This document shows positions 7,366 through 14,751 of a DNA stretch of 64,000 nt, piece after piece. The notes beneath the pieces were generated by a model. The model was not told the DNA's origin, did not search any database, and worked only from the letters and a program-made list of their open reading frames with translations. The translations under genes and the position numbers were made by a program. The DNA is taken from contig NZ_KN360928.1 of NCBI RefSeq assembly GCF_000784355.1, positions 191,820 to 255,819 of the forward strand. Direction: 5' to 3'. This DNA is from Methanolacinia paynteri (GTDB taxonomy: Archaea; Halobacteriota; Methanomicrobia; Methanomicrobiales; Methanomicrobiaceae). Numbering within the stretch: the first letter of the stretch is position 1; each line of letters begins with the position of its first letter.

Positions 7366-8279
7366 AGGCTTCTCTCCTTTACAAGGTCGCGGATCTTGGA
7401 ATTCTCCTTGTCCTCCATGATCAGGCTCCCGATGGTGAACGGGTACATCGTATGGGCAACATCGTACAGCTCTTCCTCGATCTCCTTCTCTTTGTGGTCG
7501 GTGAGATCGGAGATCCTCCTGACCATCATATTGTAGAGATCGCGGCACGGCTCCCTCAGTATATCCAGCGAAGGCCCGTTGCACCCATGGCATGGCACGT
7601 TGTTCTTCGGGCACGAGGCACCGCATCTCCCGAACGTCACCGGCCCGAGGCAAAGATAGCCCTGGCCGAGAAGGCAGTGCTCCCTGTCGGGTACACCTTC
7701 ATAACGGCGCTTAAGCTTCCAGCCTTCAACAGATCCCATCTTCCTGTCGCATTCCGAGCACACCGACTTTCTTGAAAGATCAAGGCTGTCACCTGCAATC
7801 AGGGCAGGAATAATCTCCCTCAAAAAATTCTCTTTCGGCGGGCAGCCGGTGATGTAATAGTCCATCATTGCAAGATCCCCCACTGCAAATGCCCTGTATG
7901 TAAACGGGGGAACACCCGAGGGGATCTTCCCGTCTTCACCCACCGTCGCACCATTACGGTAAACCTTGTTGAAGATCTCAGCGTTGCTGCTCAGCATTGA
8001 GAGGCCCGATACGCCGCCATAGCATGCACATGTCCCGAGAGCCACAAGGACCTTCGATCTCTTCCGGATCATCTTCAGGCGCTCACGGTTCTCCTCGTTC
8101 CTTACCGCACCAGTTACAAACGCAATATCTATTCCCTCGGGAGGCTCCTTAACATCCATGATTACGGGCGAATAGACGATCTCGGCCTTTTCCACAACAT
8201 CGAGAAGCATCTCGTGCAGGTCTAAAACGGCAATCGTGCAGCCGGAGCACCCGGCAAGTTCCTCTATTGCTATCTTCAT
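7362..8279 (-). CDS. mvhG: [NiFe] hydrogenase small subunit, Mvh-like
   Basis: This 305-residue protein passes electrons from the NiFe site through iron-sulfur clusters. Cysteine motifs typical of the family are present: LAGCSGCTIA (C11, C14) and GTCACYGG for the proximal cluster, ITGCPP, and a C-terminal block with RCGASCP and CHGCNGPS for the other clusters. It has no Tat signal, so the enzyme is cytoplasmic. The stop overlaps the start of the large subunit. Upstream, the V4R gene ends 10 bases before this ATG. Symbol assignment by family resemblance; subgroup placement would need a tree. Confidence 0.9.
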   Translation of the reverse strand: MKIAIEELAGCSGCTIAVLDLHEMLLDVVEKAEIVYSPVIMDVKEPPEGIDIAFVTGAVRNEENRERLKMIRKRSKVLVALGTCACYGGVSGLSMLSSNAEIFNKVYRNGATVGEDGKIPSGVPPFTYRAFAVGDLAMMDYYITGCPPKENFLREIIPALIAGDSLDLSRKSVCSECDRKMGSVEGWKLKRRYEGVPDREHCLLGQGYLCLGPVTFGRCGASCPKNNVPCHGCNGPSLDILREPCRDLYNMMVRRISDLTDHKEKEIEEELYDVAHTMYPFTIGSLIMEDKENSKIRDLVKERSL

Positions 8280-8289
8280 TCCCGAAACC

Positions 8290-8853
8290 TCACTTCAGAA
8301 TCAGTTTTTTCAGGCAGGCATTTGGGCCTGTGTGTTTGATCTCCAGCTTCGCACGCTTTCCGGTGATCTCCTCGATCGCCCCCACGACATACCCACAGAG
8401 GGTCTGGCAGAGCGGGCCGGCCTGCTCCTGCCCGTTTCTCCGTAATGTCTGGCGGACGATACAGTCATGAAACACGAGATAGATGAACCTCTCCCCGCCC
8501 TCTTCTATGAGGAACGTATCGCTGTCCGCCGGTTTCCATACCTCAAAAGAGTACTGGCCCTGGAGCAGGTCGGAGAGTTCATGGAGTGCATCCTCGATAT
8601 CTTCCCTCTTCTGGAAATACTTCGCAACCTCGTGGCCGAACTTCTTCCCGGCCCTGAAGGTCACCGCGTTCGCCCCCCTTCCTGCAATCTCTTCAAGAGA
8701 GCGTATAACAAGCCCGTTGAGCTTCATAACCCCGTGAAGGGTGGCCTCCACCTCTTTTACGGGAGGAACGCAGTTAAGCGGGACATCCTCCGACTTGTAG
8801 CTTATGTCAGTACTGAACCTTTCATGCAGTTCGTCTACATAACTTGCGGCCAT
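8290..8853 (-). CDS. V4R-domain (4-vinyl reductase/hydrocarbon-binding type) protein
   Basis: About 187 residues. The C-terminal half shows the V4R signature: GRGANAVTFRAGKKFG, then HDCIVRQTLRRNGQEQAGPLCQ and LCGYVVGAIEEITGK, with conserved cysteines in the DC..LC..LC pattern. V4R domains bind small ligands or metals and appear in regulators and methanogen-specific proteins. The start chosen is ATG at 8853, which forms a TGATG overlap with the ferredoxin stop and follows GGGTGA; a longer start at 8880 is less likely. It sits between ferredoxin and hydrogenase genes, suggesting a sensor or an assembly factor for this hydrogenase (inference). Confidence 0.75.
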   Translation of the reverse strand: MAASYVDELHERFSTDISYKSEDVPLNCVPPVKEVEATLHGVMKLNGLVIRSLEEIAGRGANAVTFRAGKKFGHEVAKYFQKREDIEDALHELSDLLQGQYSFEVWKPADSDTFLIEEGGERFIYLVFHDCIVRQTLRRNGQEQAGPLCQTLCGYVVGAIEEITGKRAKLEIKHTGPNACLKKLILK

Positions 8854-9098
8854 CAGATCACCCGGTTCAACATCTCGCATACGCGGATATCGATATAATG
8901 CCTCTTTGCAGGATATATCCCGCTGTGCTCAAGTGCCTGTGCCGGACATATCTCATGGCATGAAAGACAGCCCATGCAGTCCTGTGGCCTCACCGGAACG
9001 CTATGCTCCTCTTTCAGTTCGAAGACCTTCATCGGACAGTCCTTAACGCAAAGACCGCACCCGACGCAGGATGCCTCGTCAACCTTAATTTCGATCAT
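8853..9098 (-). CDS. 2[4Fe-4S] ferredoxin
   Basis: An 81-residue protein with two complete clusters: CVGCGLCVKDCP (residues 11-22) and CMGCLSCHEICP (about 41-52), each CxxCxxCxxxCP. A C-terminal extension, YPAKRHYIDIRVCEM, goes beyond the minimal ferredoxin. In this cluster it is the only evident electron carrier for the hydrogenase two genes downstream. It is separated from the preceding membrane/coiled-coil gene by 34 bases and overlaps the V4R gene as TGATG, so all three are likely co-translated. Confidence 0.92.
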   Translation of the reverse strand: MIEIKVDEASCVGCGLCVKDCPMKVFELKEEHSVPVRPQDCMGCLSCHEICPAQALEHSGIYPAKRHYIDIRVCEMLNRVI

Positions 9099-9132
9099 AA
9101 TTTCACCAACACCAAAAACCCGGAAATTTCAA

Positions 9133-9336
9133 TTAAAACTTAATACCCCCAAGGCCGCGAATCGCATCCGCAAGCAGATCAACATCGCTGTTGGAGAATT
9201 CCACGTTCCATTTCAATTCCTTCACTTCACGGGACAGCATGTTGATGCGAACCTTCATCAGGATGATTACGAGGATAAAAATCACGTTCACCACAAGCTG
9301 TCCGATTATCATCATTTCATATAGCTCCATCTTCAT
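9133..9336 (-). CDS. Small membrane protein with coiled-coil tail
   Basis: A 67-residue protein. Residues 8-27 (MIIGQLVVNVIFILVIILM) form one membrane helix. Residues 30-48 (INMLSREVKELKWNVEF) have heptad spacing and probably form a short cytosolic coiled coil, ending in a LADAIRGLGGI helix. The ATG overlaps the MinD stop as ATGA, so it is translationally coupled to that ATPase. Small membrane partners of MinD-type ATPases often anchor or stimulate them, so it may tether the complex to the membrane (inference). I do not recognise a named family. Confidence 0.7.
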   Translation of the reverse strand: MKMELYEMMIIGQLVVNVIFILVIILMKVRINMLSREVKELKWNVEFSNSDVDLLADAIRGLGGIKF

Positions 9337-10130
9337 CTGACCCCCGGGAAAAGGGCGCGTGCAAGGCGCTCCACGAATTTTTCTTTCTTCTTGGATTCCA
9401 CCGCCTTATCGGCTTCACTCTCTTTAACACCTGCAATATCCCTCGCCAGCTTCCGGAAGGCCTTTGAAGCACCTGAAGAAGGATATTTAAGAACAACCGG
9501 AGCCCTAGATGCCGATGCACGCCTGACATTGGCGTCCTCGGGGATCATCGCGATGACATTCACACCGAGCATCTTTTCGATCTGCTCCTTTGTCATATCG
9601 TCATCCTCGGAATTTACACGGTTCAGGATCGCACCCCTGATCTTTCCCCCGATCATCTCGGTAAGCATCTTGGTCTTAAGGGCATCCAGAATCGAGGATA
9701 TATCGGGAATTACCACAAGAATAACCTCGTCGGCTACAGCGAGGGGCACTATCCCGTCATGGTTTATCCCCGCCGGAGCATCGATAATCAGTACATCGCA
9801 CTCATCGACGATCTCGTTCATGACATCCCTGAGCCTGTCGGGATTTGCATCCTTAAATCCCTCGAGCGACAGACCGCTGGGTATGACGTTTACTCCGAAA
9901 GGCCCCTCATAAATCGCATCGTGGACATCCGCCTTTCCTGCCAGAACCTCATGAAGCGATACCGGCATCTTCTCAAGACCCAGGACGAGGCCCAGGTTGG
10001 CCATACCCACATCAGCATCGAGGATGTATGTCCTTTTTTTATAATACGCAAGCATCGAACCGAGATTTGACGTAACAGTGGTCTTCCCGGTTCCTCCCTT
10101 GCCCGATGCAATAGTAAATACTATTGTCAT
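9333..10130 (-). CDS. MinD/ParA-type P-loop ATPase
   Basis: A 265-residue member of the SIMIBI class. The deviant Walker A GKGGTGKTT is at residues 10-18, the switch region DADVGMANLG at about 38-47, and DVLIIDAPAG gives Walker B. The C-terminus is a lysine-rich tail with an amphipathic helix (KFVERLARALF), like the membrane-targeting sequence of MinD. Such ATPases dimerise on ATP binding and position or regulate partner complexes. It is encoded with roadblock proteins, which regulate P-loop NTPases in other systems, and with a hydrogenase. It is not HypB, which would carry histidine-rich or GTPase motifs. Confidence 0.88.
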   Translation of the reverse strand: MTIVFTIASGKGGTGKTTVTSNLGSMLAYYKKRTYILDADVGMANLGLVLGLEKMPVSLHEVLAGKADVHDAIYEGPFGVNVIPSGLSLEGFKDANPDRLRDVMNEIVDECDVLIIDAPAGINHDGIVPLAVADEVILVVIPDISSILDALKTKMLTEMIGGKIRGAILNRVNSEDDDMTKEQIEKMLGVNVIAMIPEDANVRRASASRAPVVLKYPSSGASKAFRKLARDIAGVKESEADKAVESKKKEKFVERLARALFPGVR

Positions 10131-10175
10131 ATCTTCTTACCCCATCTAAACAATCCACAACTGATTCCTGGAGAA

Positions 10176-10823
10176 TCAGACTGATTTTCTTAAAATGAAC
10201 CTGATATCACGCTCTATGAATTCAAGCTCCTTTTCTGTAAGCTCATCCTCGGCTTTTACTATGCCGACAACTGTCCCACCCTTGTAGGGAACTCCAATTA
10301 GTTTGACATTCGGCAAGTCCGGCTGCTTTCCCTGCTGGTGCAGGTAGCTGTACCTGGCAGCATCCTCCTCCGGGTCGGGATCGGTCGAACTGATCACAAG
10401 CCCGTCCGATGTCGACATTGTAAACGATTTGAGTTTATAGCGGTCAAAAAGTGCAAGAAGGTTGTCGCGGATTGCATCGGCCGTATAATATTCGGCAGGG
10501 TCTTTCCCCCTCTCCTCTTCAAGATGCCGTCTCTCCTCCTCTCTCTGTCTCCGGACAACCTCCTCGTCAGGTTCTGCGGCAGTATCTCCGGCTGAATACT
10601 CGTCATATGAAAGGAGCTCCTCTTCCGCCGGCTGCAGTAAGAGATCCTCCTGCTCATGTCGGGCAGAAAGTGATTCGGCCATTGTGGAGCCCATCTTCTC
10701 ATAAAGTTTTTTGATGTAAATCTGCTGCCTGATGATGAATATCAGGATTAAAAGCAGGATTACTATCACAACAGCAGCGAACACCAGAATATACGCTGCC
10801 GGATCAATGTCAATGTTTATCAT
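10176..10823 (-). CDS. Membrane-anchored roadblock-like protein
   Basis: About 215 residues. A single N-terminal membrane helix (AYILVFAAVVIVILLLILIF) is followed by a charged, probably disordered linker (residues 50-110, rich in E and R). The C-terminal domain, about 115-215, looks roadblock-like: LKSFTMSTSDGLVISST, then VKLIGVPYKGGTVVGIV. The start used is the third ATG of a cluster, at 10823, because GGAGG lies six bases before it; starts at 10847 and 10829 are possible. The start overlaps the end of the preceding DUF2226-like gene. The topology suggests a membrane receptor or anchor for the MinD ATPase encoded next (inference). Confidence 0.65.
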   Translation of the reverse strand: MINIDIDPAAYILVFAAVVIVILLLILIFIIRQQIYIKKLYEKMGSTMAESLSARHEQEDLLLQPAEEELLSYDEYSAGDTAAEPDEEVVRRQREEERRHLEEERGKDPAEYYTADAIRDNLLALFDRYKLKSFTMSTSDGLVISSTDPDPEEDAARYSYLHQQGKQPDLPNVKLIGVPYKGGTVVGIVKAEDELTEKELEFIERDIRFILRKSV

Positions 10824-11382
10824 CTTCATCCTCCCCGGATTTGTCATTTATAATGAGGTGATCGAGATTTATTCTCTTCAGGAGATCTCTGGCACCGGAA
10901 CGAAAATTGGTGACTATTGACTCAATTTCCGATTCGTCTATGAATATTTCACAGCTGTCTCCCGGTCCGGCTGTATCTTTCATTTCAGGTTCGGGCTCTT
11001 TGACTTTTTTTTCAGCAACCCTCTCAACAGATCTCCTCTTCTCCTGTGTTCCGGGAAAAACAGTCACAGGCACCTCTTTCGTTACAATGCACTTAGGATT
11101 GAACTCACTCGCCAGTTTCAGCTCGGAAGGGGTGTAAAACGACAATTCAGCGGAAAATATACTGCCAGGGTCGGAATTGAACTTATTTACAGCATCCGCT
11201 CCGTTGGTGGAGGAATATTCCGCAAGGATGATGGCTCCGTTATCAAAAACAATCTCAACAACCGATTCTTCTACAGTCCCCGAACATCTCCCGGAATACC
11301 CGGTTTCCCCCAATTCCTTAACAATCCCCGATATTGTCCCATCCTGAACAAAACGGTCGAACCTGCCTCTTGGCAGTTGCAT
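10810..11382 (-). CDS. DUF2226-like domain protein
   Basis: A 190-residue protein opening with MQLPRGRFDRF. The first 100 residues show the same pattern as the N-terminus of the protein at 4923-5618: GYSGRCSG, VVEIVFDNGAIILAEYSSTNGADAV, then LSFYTPSELKLASEFNP. This resembles DUF2226/DUF4388-type domains, which accompany receivers and roadblock proteins in signalling. The rest is charged and ends in EDEDD. No ribosome site precedes the ATG, while a TATA-like TTTTAAAA is centred about 25 bases upstream, which fits a leaderless message. It is the first gene of the compact hydrogenase cluster. Confidence 0.65.
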   Translation of the reverse strand: MQLPRGRFDRFVQDGTISGIVKELGETGYSGRCSGTVEESVVEIVFDNGAIILAEYSSTNGADAVNKFNSDPGSIFSAELSFYTPSELKLASEFNPKCIVTKEVPVTVFPGTQEKRRSVERVAEKKVKEPEPEMKDTAGPGDSCEIFIDESEIESIVTNFRSGARDLLKRINLDHLIINDKSGEDEDDKH

Positions 11383-11390
11383 AAATTAAT

Positions 11391-11410
11391 CTTCGAAGTT
11401 TGTTTTAAAA
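11391..11410 (-). promoter_or_regulatory. Putative leaderless promoter of the hydrogenase cluster
   Basis: On the minus strand TTTTAAAA (11403-11410) lies about 25 bases before the ATG at 11382, the spacing of an archaeal TATA box from a transcription start. No Shine-Dalgarno sequence is present, which fits a leaderless transcript. Between box and start is the palindrome CTTCGAAG (11391-11398), and TCTTCGAAA recurs near 11442-11450; these may be operator half-sites. All of this is inferred from spacing. Confidence 0.4.
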
Positions 11411-11506
11411 AGGAATCTTAAATTTTATCTTACGCGAACTTTCTTCGAAAATCATCAACATGAATGAAATAAATCCGGTTGTTAAGATACTAATAAGAAA
11501 TTTTAT

Positions 11507-11989
11507 TCAATTATCTTTCTCTTCTATTATATCCATGATCAATTCCGCAGCATTTCTGACGCCCTCCATGACCCCGGGATCGATCTTATCTGAATACTCC
11601 GCAATTGCTCCCGCCTCAATACCGACCGCAACGATCTCTGTCCCGGGATTAAGTTCGCGGGCAATATCGATAACCTCGGCCACACCGATATCCTGAAAAG
11701 ACATCCGGGAAGGTTTGTAGGGAGGGGTTTCGGCAAATATACGAATATCTCCTGGATTTTTGCAGATTCCGGTCATTGCATCGGCAATAATCACAAGGTC
11801 TGCACCTTCGATAAGGGGAAGAAGACCGATGCCGCCGGTTCCCCCTTCTATTAATTCCAGCCCGGAGCAGGACTTTTCAAGGATATCCAGTACGCGAAGG
11901 CCTGCTGAATCGTTACCCATCAGCAGGTTCCCGCAGCCGATTACGCGGATGCACCTCTTCCCTGTATTAAGACACCTCTTTTCAGTCAA
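11507..11989 (-). CDS. Hydrogenase maturation protease (HycI/HybD family)
   Basis: A 160-residue endopeptidase family member that trims the C-terminal tail of [NiFe] large subunits after nickel insertion. GCGNLLMGNDSAGLRV matches the N-terminal motif, with D27 at the HybD Glu16 position, and IIADAM places D70 at the Asp62 position. The third nickel ligand, histidine in SPHQLG of HybD, aligns with Q99 in SFQDIG, which is unusual. The TTG start follows a GGAGGAGG site by nine bases. The gene lies 23 bases downstream of feoB and upstream of the hydrogenase cluster, whose large subunit carries an 18-residue tail to cut. Confidence 0.85.
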   Translation of the reverse strand: MTEKRCLNTGKRCIRVIGCGNLLMGNDSAGLRVLDILEKSCSGLELIEGGTGGIGLLPLIEGADLVIIADAMTGICKNPGDIRIFAETPPYKPSRMSFQDIGVAEVIDIARELNPGTEIVAVGIEAGAIAEYSDKIDPGVMEGVRNAAELIMDIIEEKDN

Positions 11990-12012
11990 AGACAGATCCT
12001 CCTCCCGTTACC

Positions 12013-13875
12013 TTACAATATATTGAATACAAAATTCAAAATTGCACCGCAGACCATTCCGAGACAGAGAGTGTAGAATGAAACCATTGCCGCAATCTTA
12101 AGCCCCATCTCCCTGTACAGGACTGCAATCGTGGATACGCACGGGACAAAGAGAACGCTTACAACAGCAAATATATAGAGCTGGGATGCAGCCATAACAG
12201 CCCCGAGATCGGCAGTGCCGGCAAGAACCGCAAGGGTCTCGAAGGCCATCTCCTTCCTGAAAATCCCGAATATGAGCGAGGTGGATGCATAATCGGGAAG
12301 ACCGAGCACCTGCTCCATGAAAGGTGCGAAGATTTTCTGGAATTCCGCCAGGATGCCAAAGAAGTCGAGCATCCCGAGGAATACGCTGCTTACAAGCAGG
12401 AGCGGCATTGCAATGAATAAAAACTCCTTCATGTGAAGCCACGCTCTATTGACCGTCTGGTCTGCACGGGGTTTTCTCAGAGGAGCCATCTCAAGTATCA
12501 TCCCGTACTGCTCCCCCGGAGTGAACCGTGTCAGGACGAAGCCCGTCAGTATTATCAGCAGGAAGACAAGCAAGTATATCGAAAATGCAGCGGCTATTCC
12601 CACGAAAACCGCAACGATACCGGCAATTATCACGGTCCTCGCTGAGCACGGGACCATCGTTATCAGGAATGAGGCGATTACCCTCTCTCTTTTTGAAAGC
12701 TGGCGGATACTCATTATAGCAGGGACATTGCACCCGAAGCCAAGGATAAGCGGGATCAGGGCCTGACCGTGCATCCCGATCCTGTGCATCGCCCTGTCGG
12801 CAAGGAAGGCGCCGCGTGTCATATAACCAGAATCCTCGAGTATTGATACAAGAATATAGAAGGTAAAGACAAACGGAAATGCAATGCCGAGACCTGCTTC
12901 TATTGCAATAAGGAGGGAGAACACCATCTTCTCCCAGAACGGAGACAGACCCAGCGTATACATCGGAGCGATAATCCACGTATCAAAGAATTCGACAATC
13001 AGCTCTTCCAGAAACGAACCGATAATAAACACTGCAAGAAGCGTGACGAAAAGAATTGTGATAAGTATGGGTACACCGGGGATAACTCTTGTCAGAAGGC
13101 TGTCGATATCGAAAGACGGCCTTTTTGATCCGTCTCCCCTGTTTTCGGTAACCTCGGATGCAATCCGTGCAGCCTCGTTGTGGCGGTTCGTCGCAATTAT
13201 CTGGTGAGGGGACATCTGGTGATCCTCCTCAATCTCGGAGGCGATGGTCCCGGCAGCCTCCAGGAGCTCCTTATCCTCACCGATTCCCTGAAGAGCCAGG
13301 AATGCATCCATTCTGCTGCAGCCGGTAAGCTTTACAAGACTGCGGACCCCGGCTTCTATATGCTTTCCATAGGGCACGTAGAGATCGATAACAGCAGCAT
13401 CCTGCATCGCTGCAGGAATTATGAGGTCTATGTTTTTTCCCTCAAGTGCAACTGTAGGAATAACCCTGCAGCCGATAACTGATGAAAGTTTTTCATAGTC
13501 TATGATTGTACCCTTTTTTTCGGCTTCGTCTGCAATATTTACGACCACTATCAGTGGAATTTTGTATTCTGAAGCCTGAATGAGAAGATACAGGTTTCTC
13601 TCAAGTTTGGTCGCGTCAAGAACGACTATGAGTGCGTCGATGTTGTTCGTCCGGAGATAGGATCTGACCTGCTCCTCTTCCTCGGTTTTTCCTTCAAGCG
13701 AATATATTCCGGGAAAGTCGATGAGTTCGAACCTCTCCCTCTGGTAACAGACATTCCCCGAGAGCATATCGATGGTTGTTCCAGGAAAATTTGATATTTC
13801 AACGCCTATTCCCGTCAGCTGGTTGAATATAAGAGATTTGCCCACGTTCGGGTTTCCAATCAGTGCAAACTTCAT
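12013..13875 (-). CDS. feoB: Ferrous iron transporter FeoB
   Basis: A 620-residue Fe(II) transporter of the cytoplasmic membrane. The N-terminal G domain has GNPNVGKS (residues 8-15), FPGTT, DFPGIYSL and NIAD as the guanine-recognition motif. A cytosolic helical segment follows to about 240, then the membrane part with two Gate domains and the FeoB core, including GCNVPAIM and PCSARTVI. It overlaps the upstream DtxR/FeoA-type gene as ATGA. No separate feoA gene is present. The maturation protease for a hydrogenase follows, so iron uptake and FeS/NiFe enzyme assembly may share one transcript (inference). Confidence 0.95.
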   Translation of the reverse strand: MKFALIGNPNVGKSLIFNQLTGIGVEISNFPGTTIDMLSGNVCYQRERFELIDFPGIYSLEGKTEEEEQVRSYLRTNNIDALIVVLDATKLERNLYLLIQASEYKIPLIVVVNIADEAEKKGTIIDYEKLSSVIGCRVIPTVALEGKNIDLIIPAAMQDAAVIDLYVPYGKHIEAGVRSLVKLTGCSRMDAFLALQGIGEDKELLEAAGTIASEIEEDHQMSPHQIIATNRHNEAARIASEVTENRGDGSKRPSFDIDSLLTRVIPGVPILITILFVTLLAVFIIGSFLEELIVEFFDTWIIAPMYTLGLSPFWEKMVFSLLIAIEAGLGIAFPFVFTFYILVSILEDSGYMTRGAFLADRAMHRIGMHGQALIPLILGFGCNVPAIMSIRQLSKRERVIASFLITMVPCSARTVIIAGIVAVFVGIAAAFSIYLLVFLLIILTGFVLTRFTPGEQYGMILEMAPLRKPRADQTVNRAWLHMKEFLFIAMPLLLVSSVFLGMLDFFGILAEFQKIFAPFMEQVLGLPDYASTSLIFGIFRKEMAFETLAVLAGTADLGAVMAASQLYIFAVVSVLFVPCVSTIAVLYREMGLKIAAMVSFYTLCLGMVCGAILNFVFNIL

Positions 13876-14552
13876 AAACTCTCTTTGCCGGAAATTTTTT
13901 CGACAATTACTCGGCCTGCAATCTCCTGGCTTATTGCAACCTCGCTGTCCTTGACCAACACAAGGACGGATCTGCCCGGAAGCCTCCTGATGATCTTAAT
14001 CTCCTCACCTGGGATCATCCCGAGATCGATGAGACGCCGCCCTCCCCCGGGCCCGTGCCTCATACCTAAAACCTTCAGATAATCCCCCTCGTCAAAATCA
14101 TCAAGGACATTCAAATTGCACAATTTCCCCTGGGAGTGCCGTTCTATAAATCCCATACCATGTCTTCTCCCCCTGCATCTTATCCCGCTGCCGGAGAGAA
14201 GGTTTCCGATCTTATCTATGGTATATTCGGAGGCTGAATGCTCCATCTCGCATGCCTCCTTCGAAGCGGTTTCCGCATCCATTCCCAGCATTTCAGTAAA
14301 GAAGCATTCGAGAACCCTGTGTTTTTTCAGGACGGATTCGCCTGTCACCCTGCCTTTTTCGGTAAGGGTGACCGAACCGTCGCTGCCGATCTTCAGGTCG
14401 CCGCTCTCTTCAAGAGCAGCGAGGTCGGCCGCGATTTGATCTTCGGATCTGTCCAGTACTCCTGATAATAAATGGAGAGCCCCGGCTCCATGCCCTTCTG
14501 CAGAATGCATAATTATCGCTTCAAGGTAATCCTCACGGTCAGACTCTTCCAT
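13872..14552 (-). CDS. DtxR-family metal regulator with C-terminal FeoA domain
   Basis: A 226-residue protein. Residues 1-70 form a winged helix (EESDREDYLEAI, LLSGVLDRSEDQIAADLAALEESG), residues 75-130 the DtxR dimerisation and metal-binding part (KKHRVLECFFTEMLGM, MEHSASEYTIDKI), and residues 150-226 a FeoA/SH3 domain (GGGRRLIDLGMIPGEEIKII). This is the IdeR/MntR layout, an iron-sensing repressor. It directly precedes feoB, overlapping by four bases, so it probably controls that gene and itself; its FeoA part may also stand in for the missing FeoA. The ATG at 14552 is chosen because the family N-terminus begins there; the upstream open frame looks non-coding. Confidence 0.85.
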   Translation of the reverse strand: MEESDREDYLEAIIMHSAEGHGAGALHLLSGVLDRSEDQIAADLAALEESGDLKIGSDGSVTLTEKGRVTGESVLKKHRVLECFFTEMLGMDAETASKEACEMEHSASEYTIDKIGNLLSGSGIRCRGRRHGMGFIERHSQGKLCNLNVLDDFDEGDYLKVLGMRHGPGGGRRLIDLGMIPGEEIKIIRRLPGRSVLVLVKDSEVAISQEIAGRVIVEKISGKESL

Positions 14553-14601
14553 AAATCCAAAGAAGATTTGCTCTTTGATTACAAAAATATTAGGATTGTT
14601 C

Positions 14602-14619
14602 GGATTTTCATAAAAATCC
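14602..14619. promoter_or_regulatory. Candidate iron-regulator operator
   Basis: GGATTTT-catA-AAAATCC is an 18-bp inverted repeat with perfect 7-bp arms, 50-67 bp upstream of the DtxR-like start on the minus strand. An AT-rich TATA-like stretch (14585-14592) lies between the palindrome and the start. Position and symmetry suit a binding site for the DtxR-like repressor encoded next (inference). An additional GGATT word (14593-14597) sits beside it. Confidence 0.5.
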
Positions 14620-14751
14620 AAAAACCCTCCTTTACTTAATCGGATAGCAAAAATACCGCAGAGACTCGGACCGGCTTGGGATCGTGTCTGCCAGAGACCC
14701 GGAAATCCCTTCATCCAAAAGAGATAATTTCAGACAGATAGATCTTTATCC

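Noticed and set aside
7366-7653. N-terminal extension of the hydrogenase large subunit (96 extra residues)
   Set aside because: It lies wholly inside the small-subunit gene in another frame, and the family N-terminus NPVTRIEGH begins at the ATG at 7365, which overlaps the small-subunit stop.
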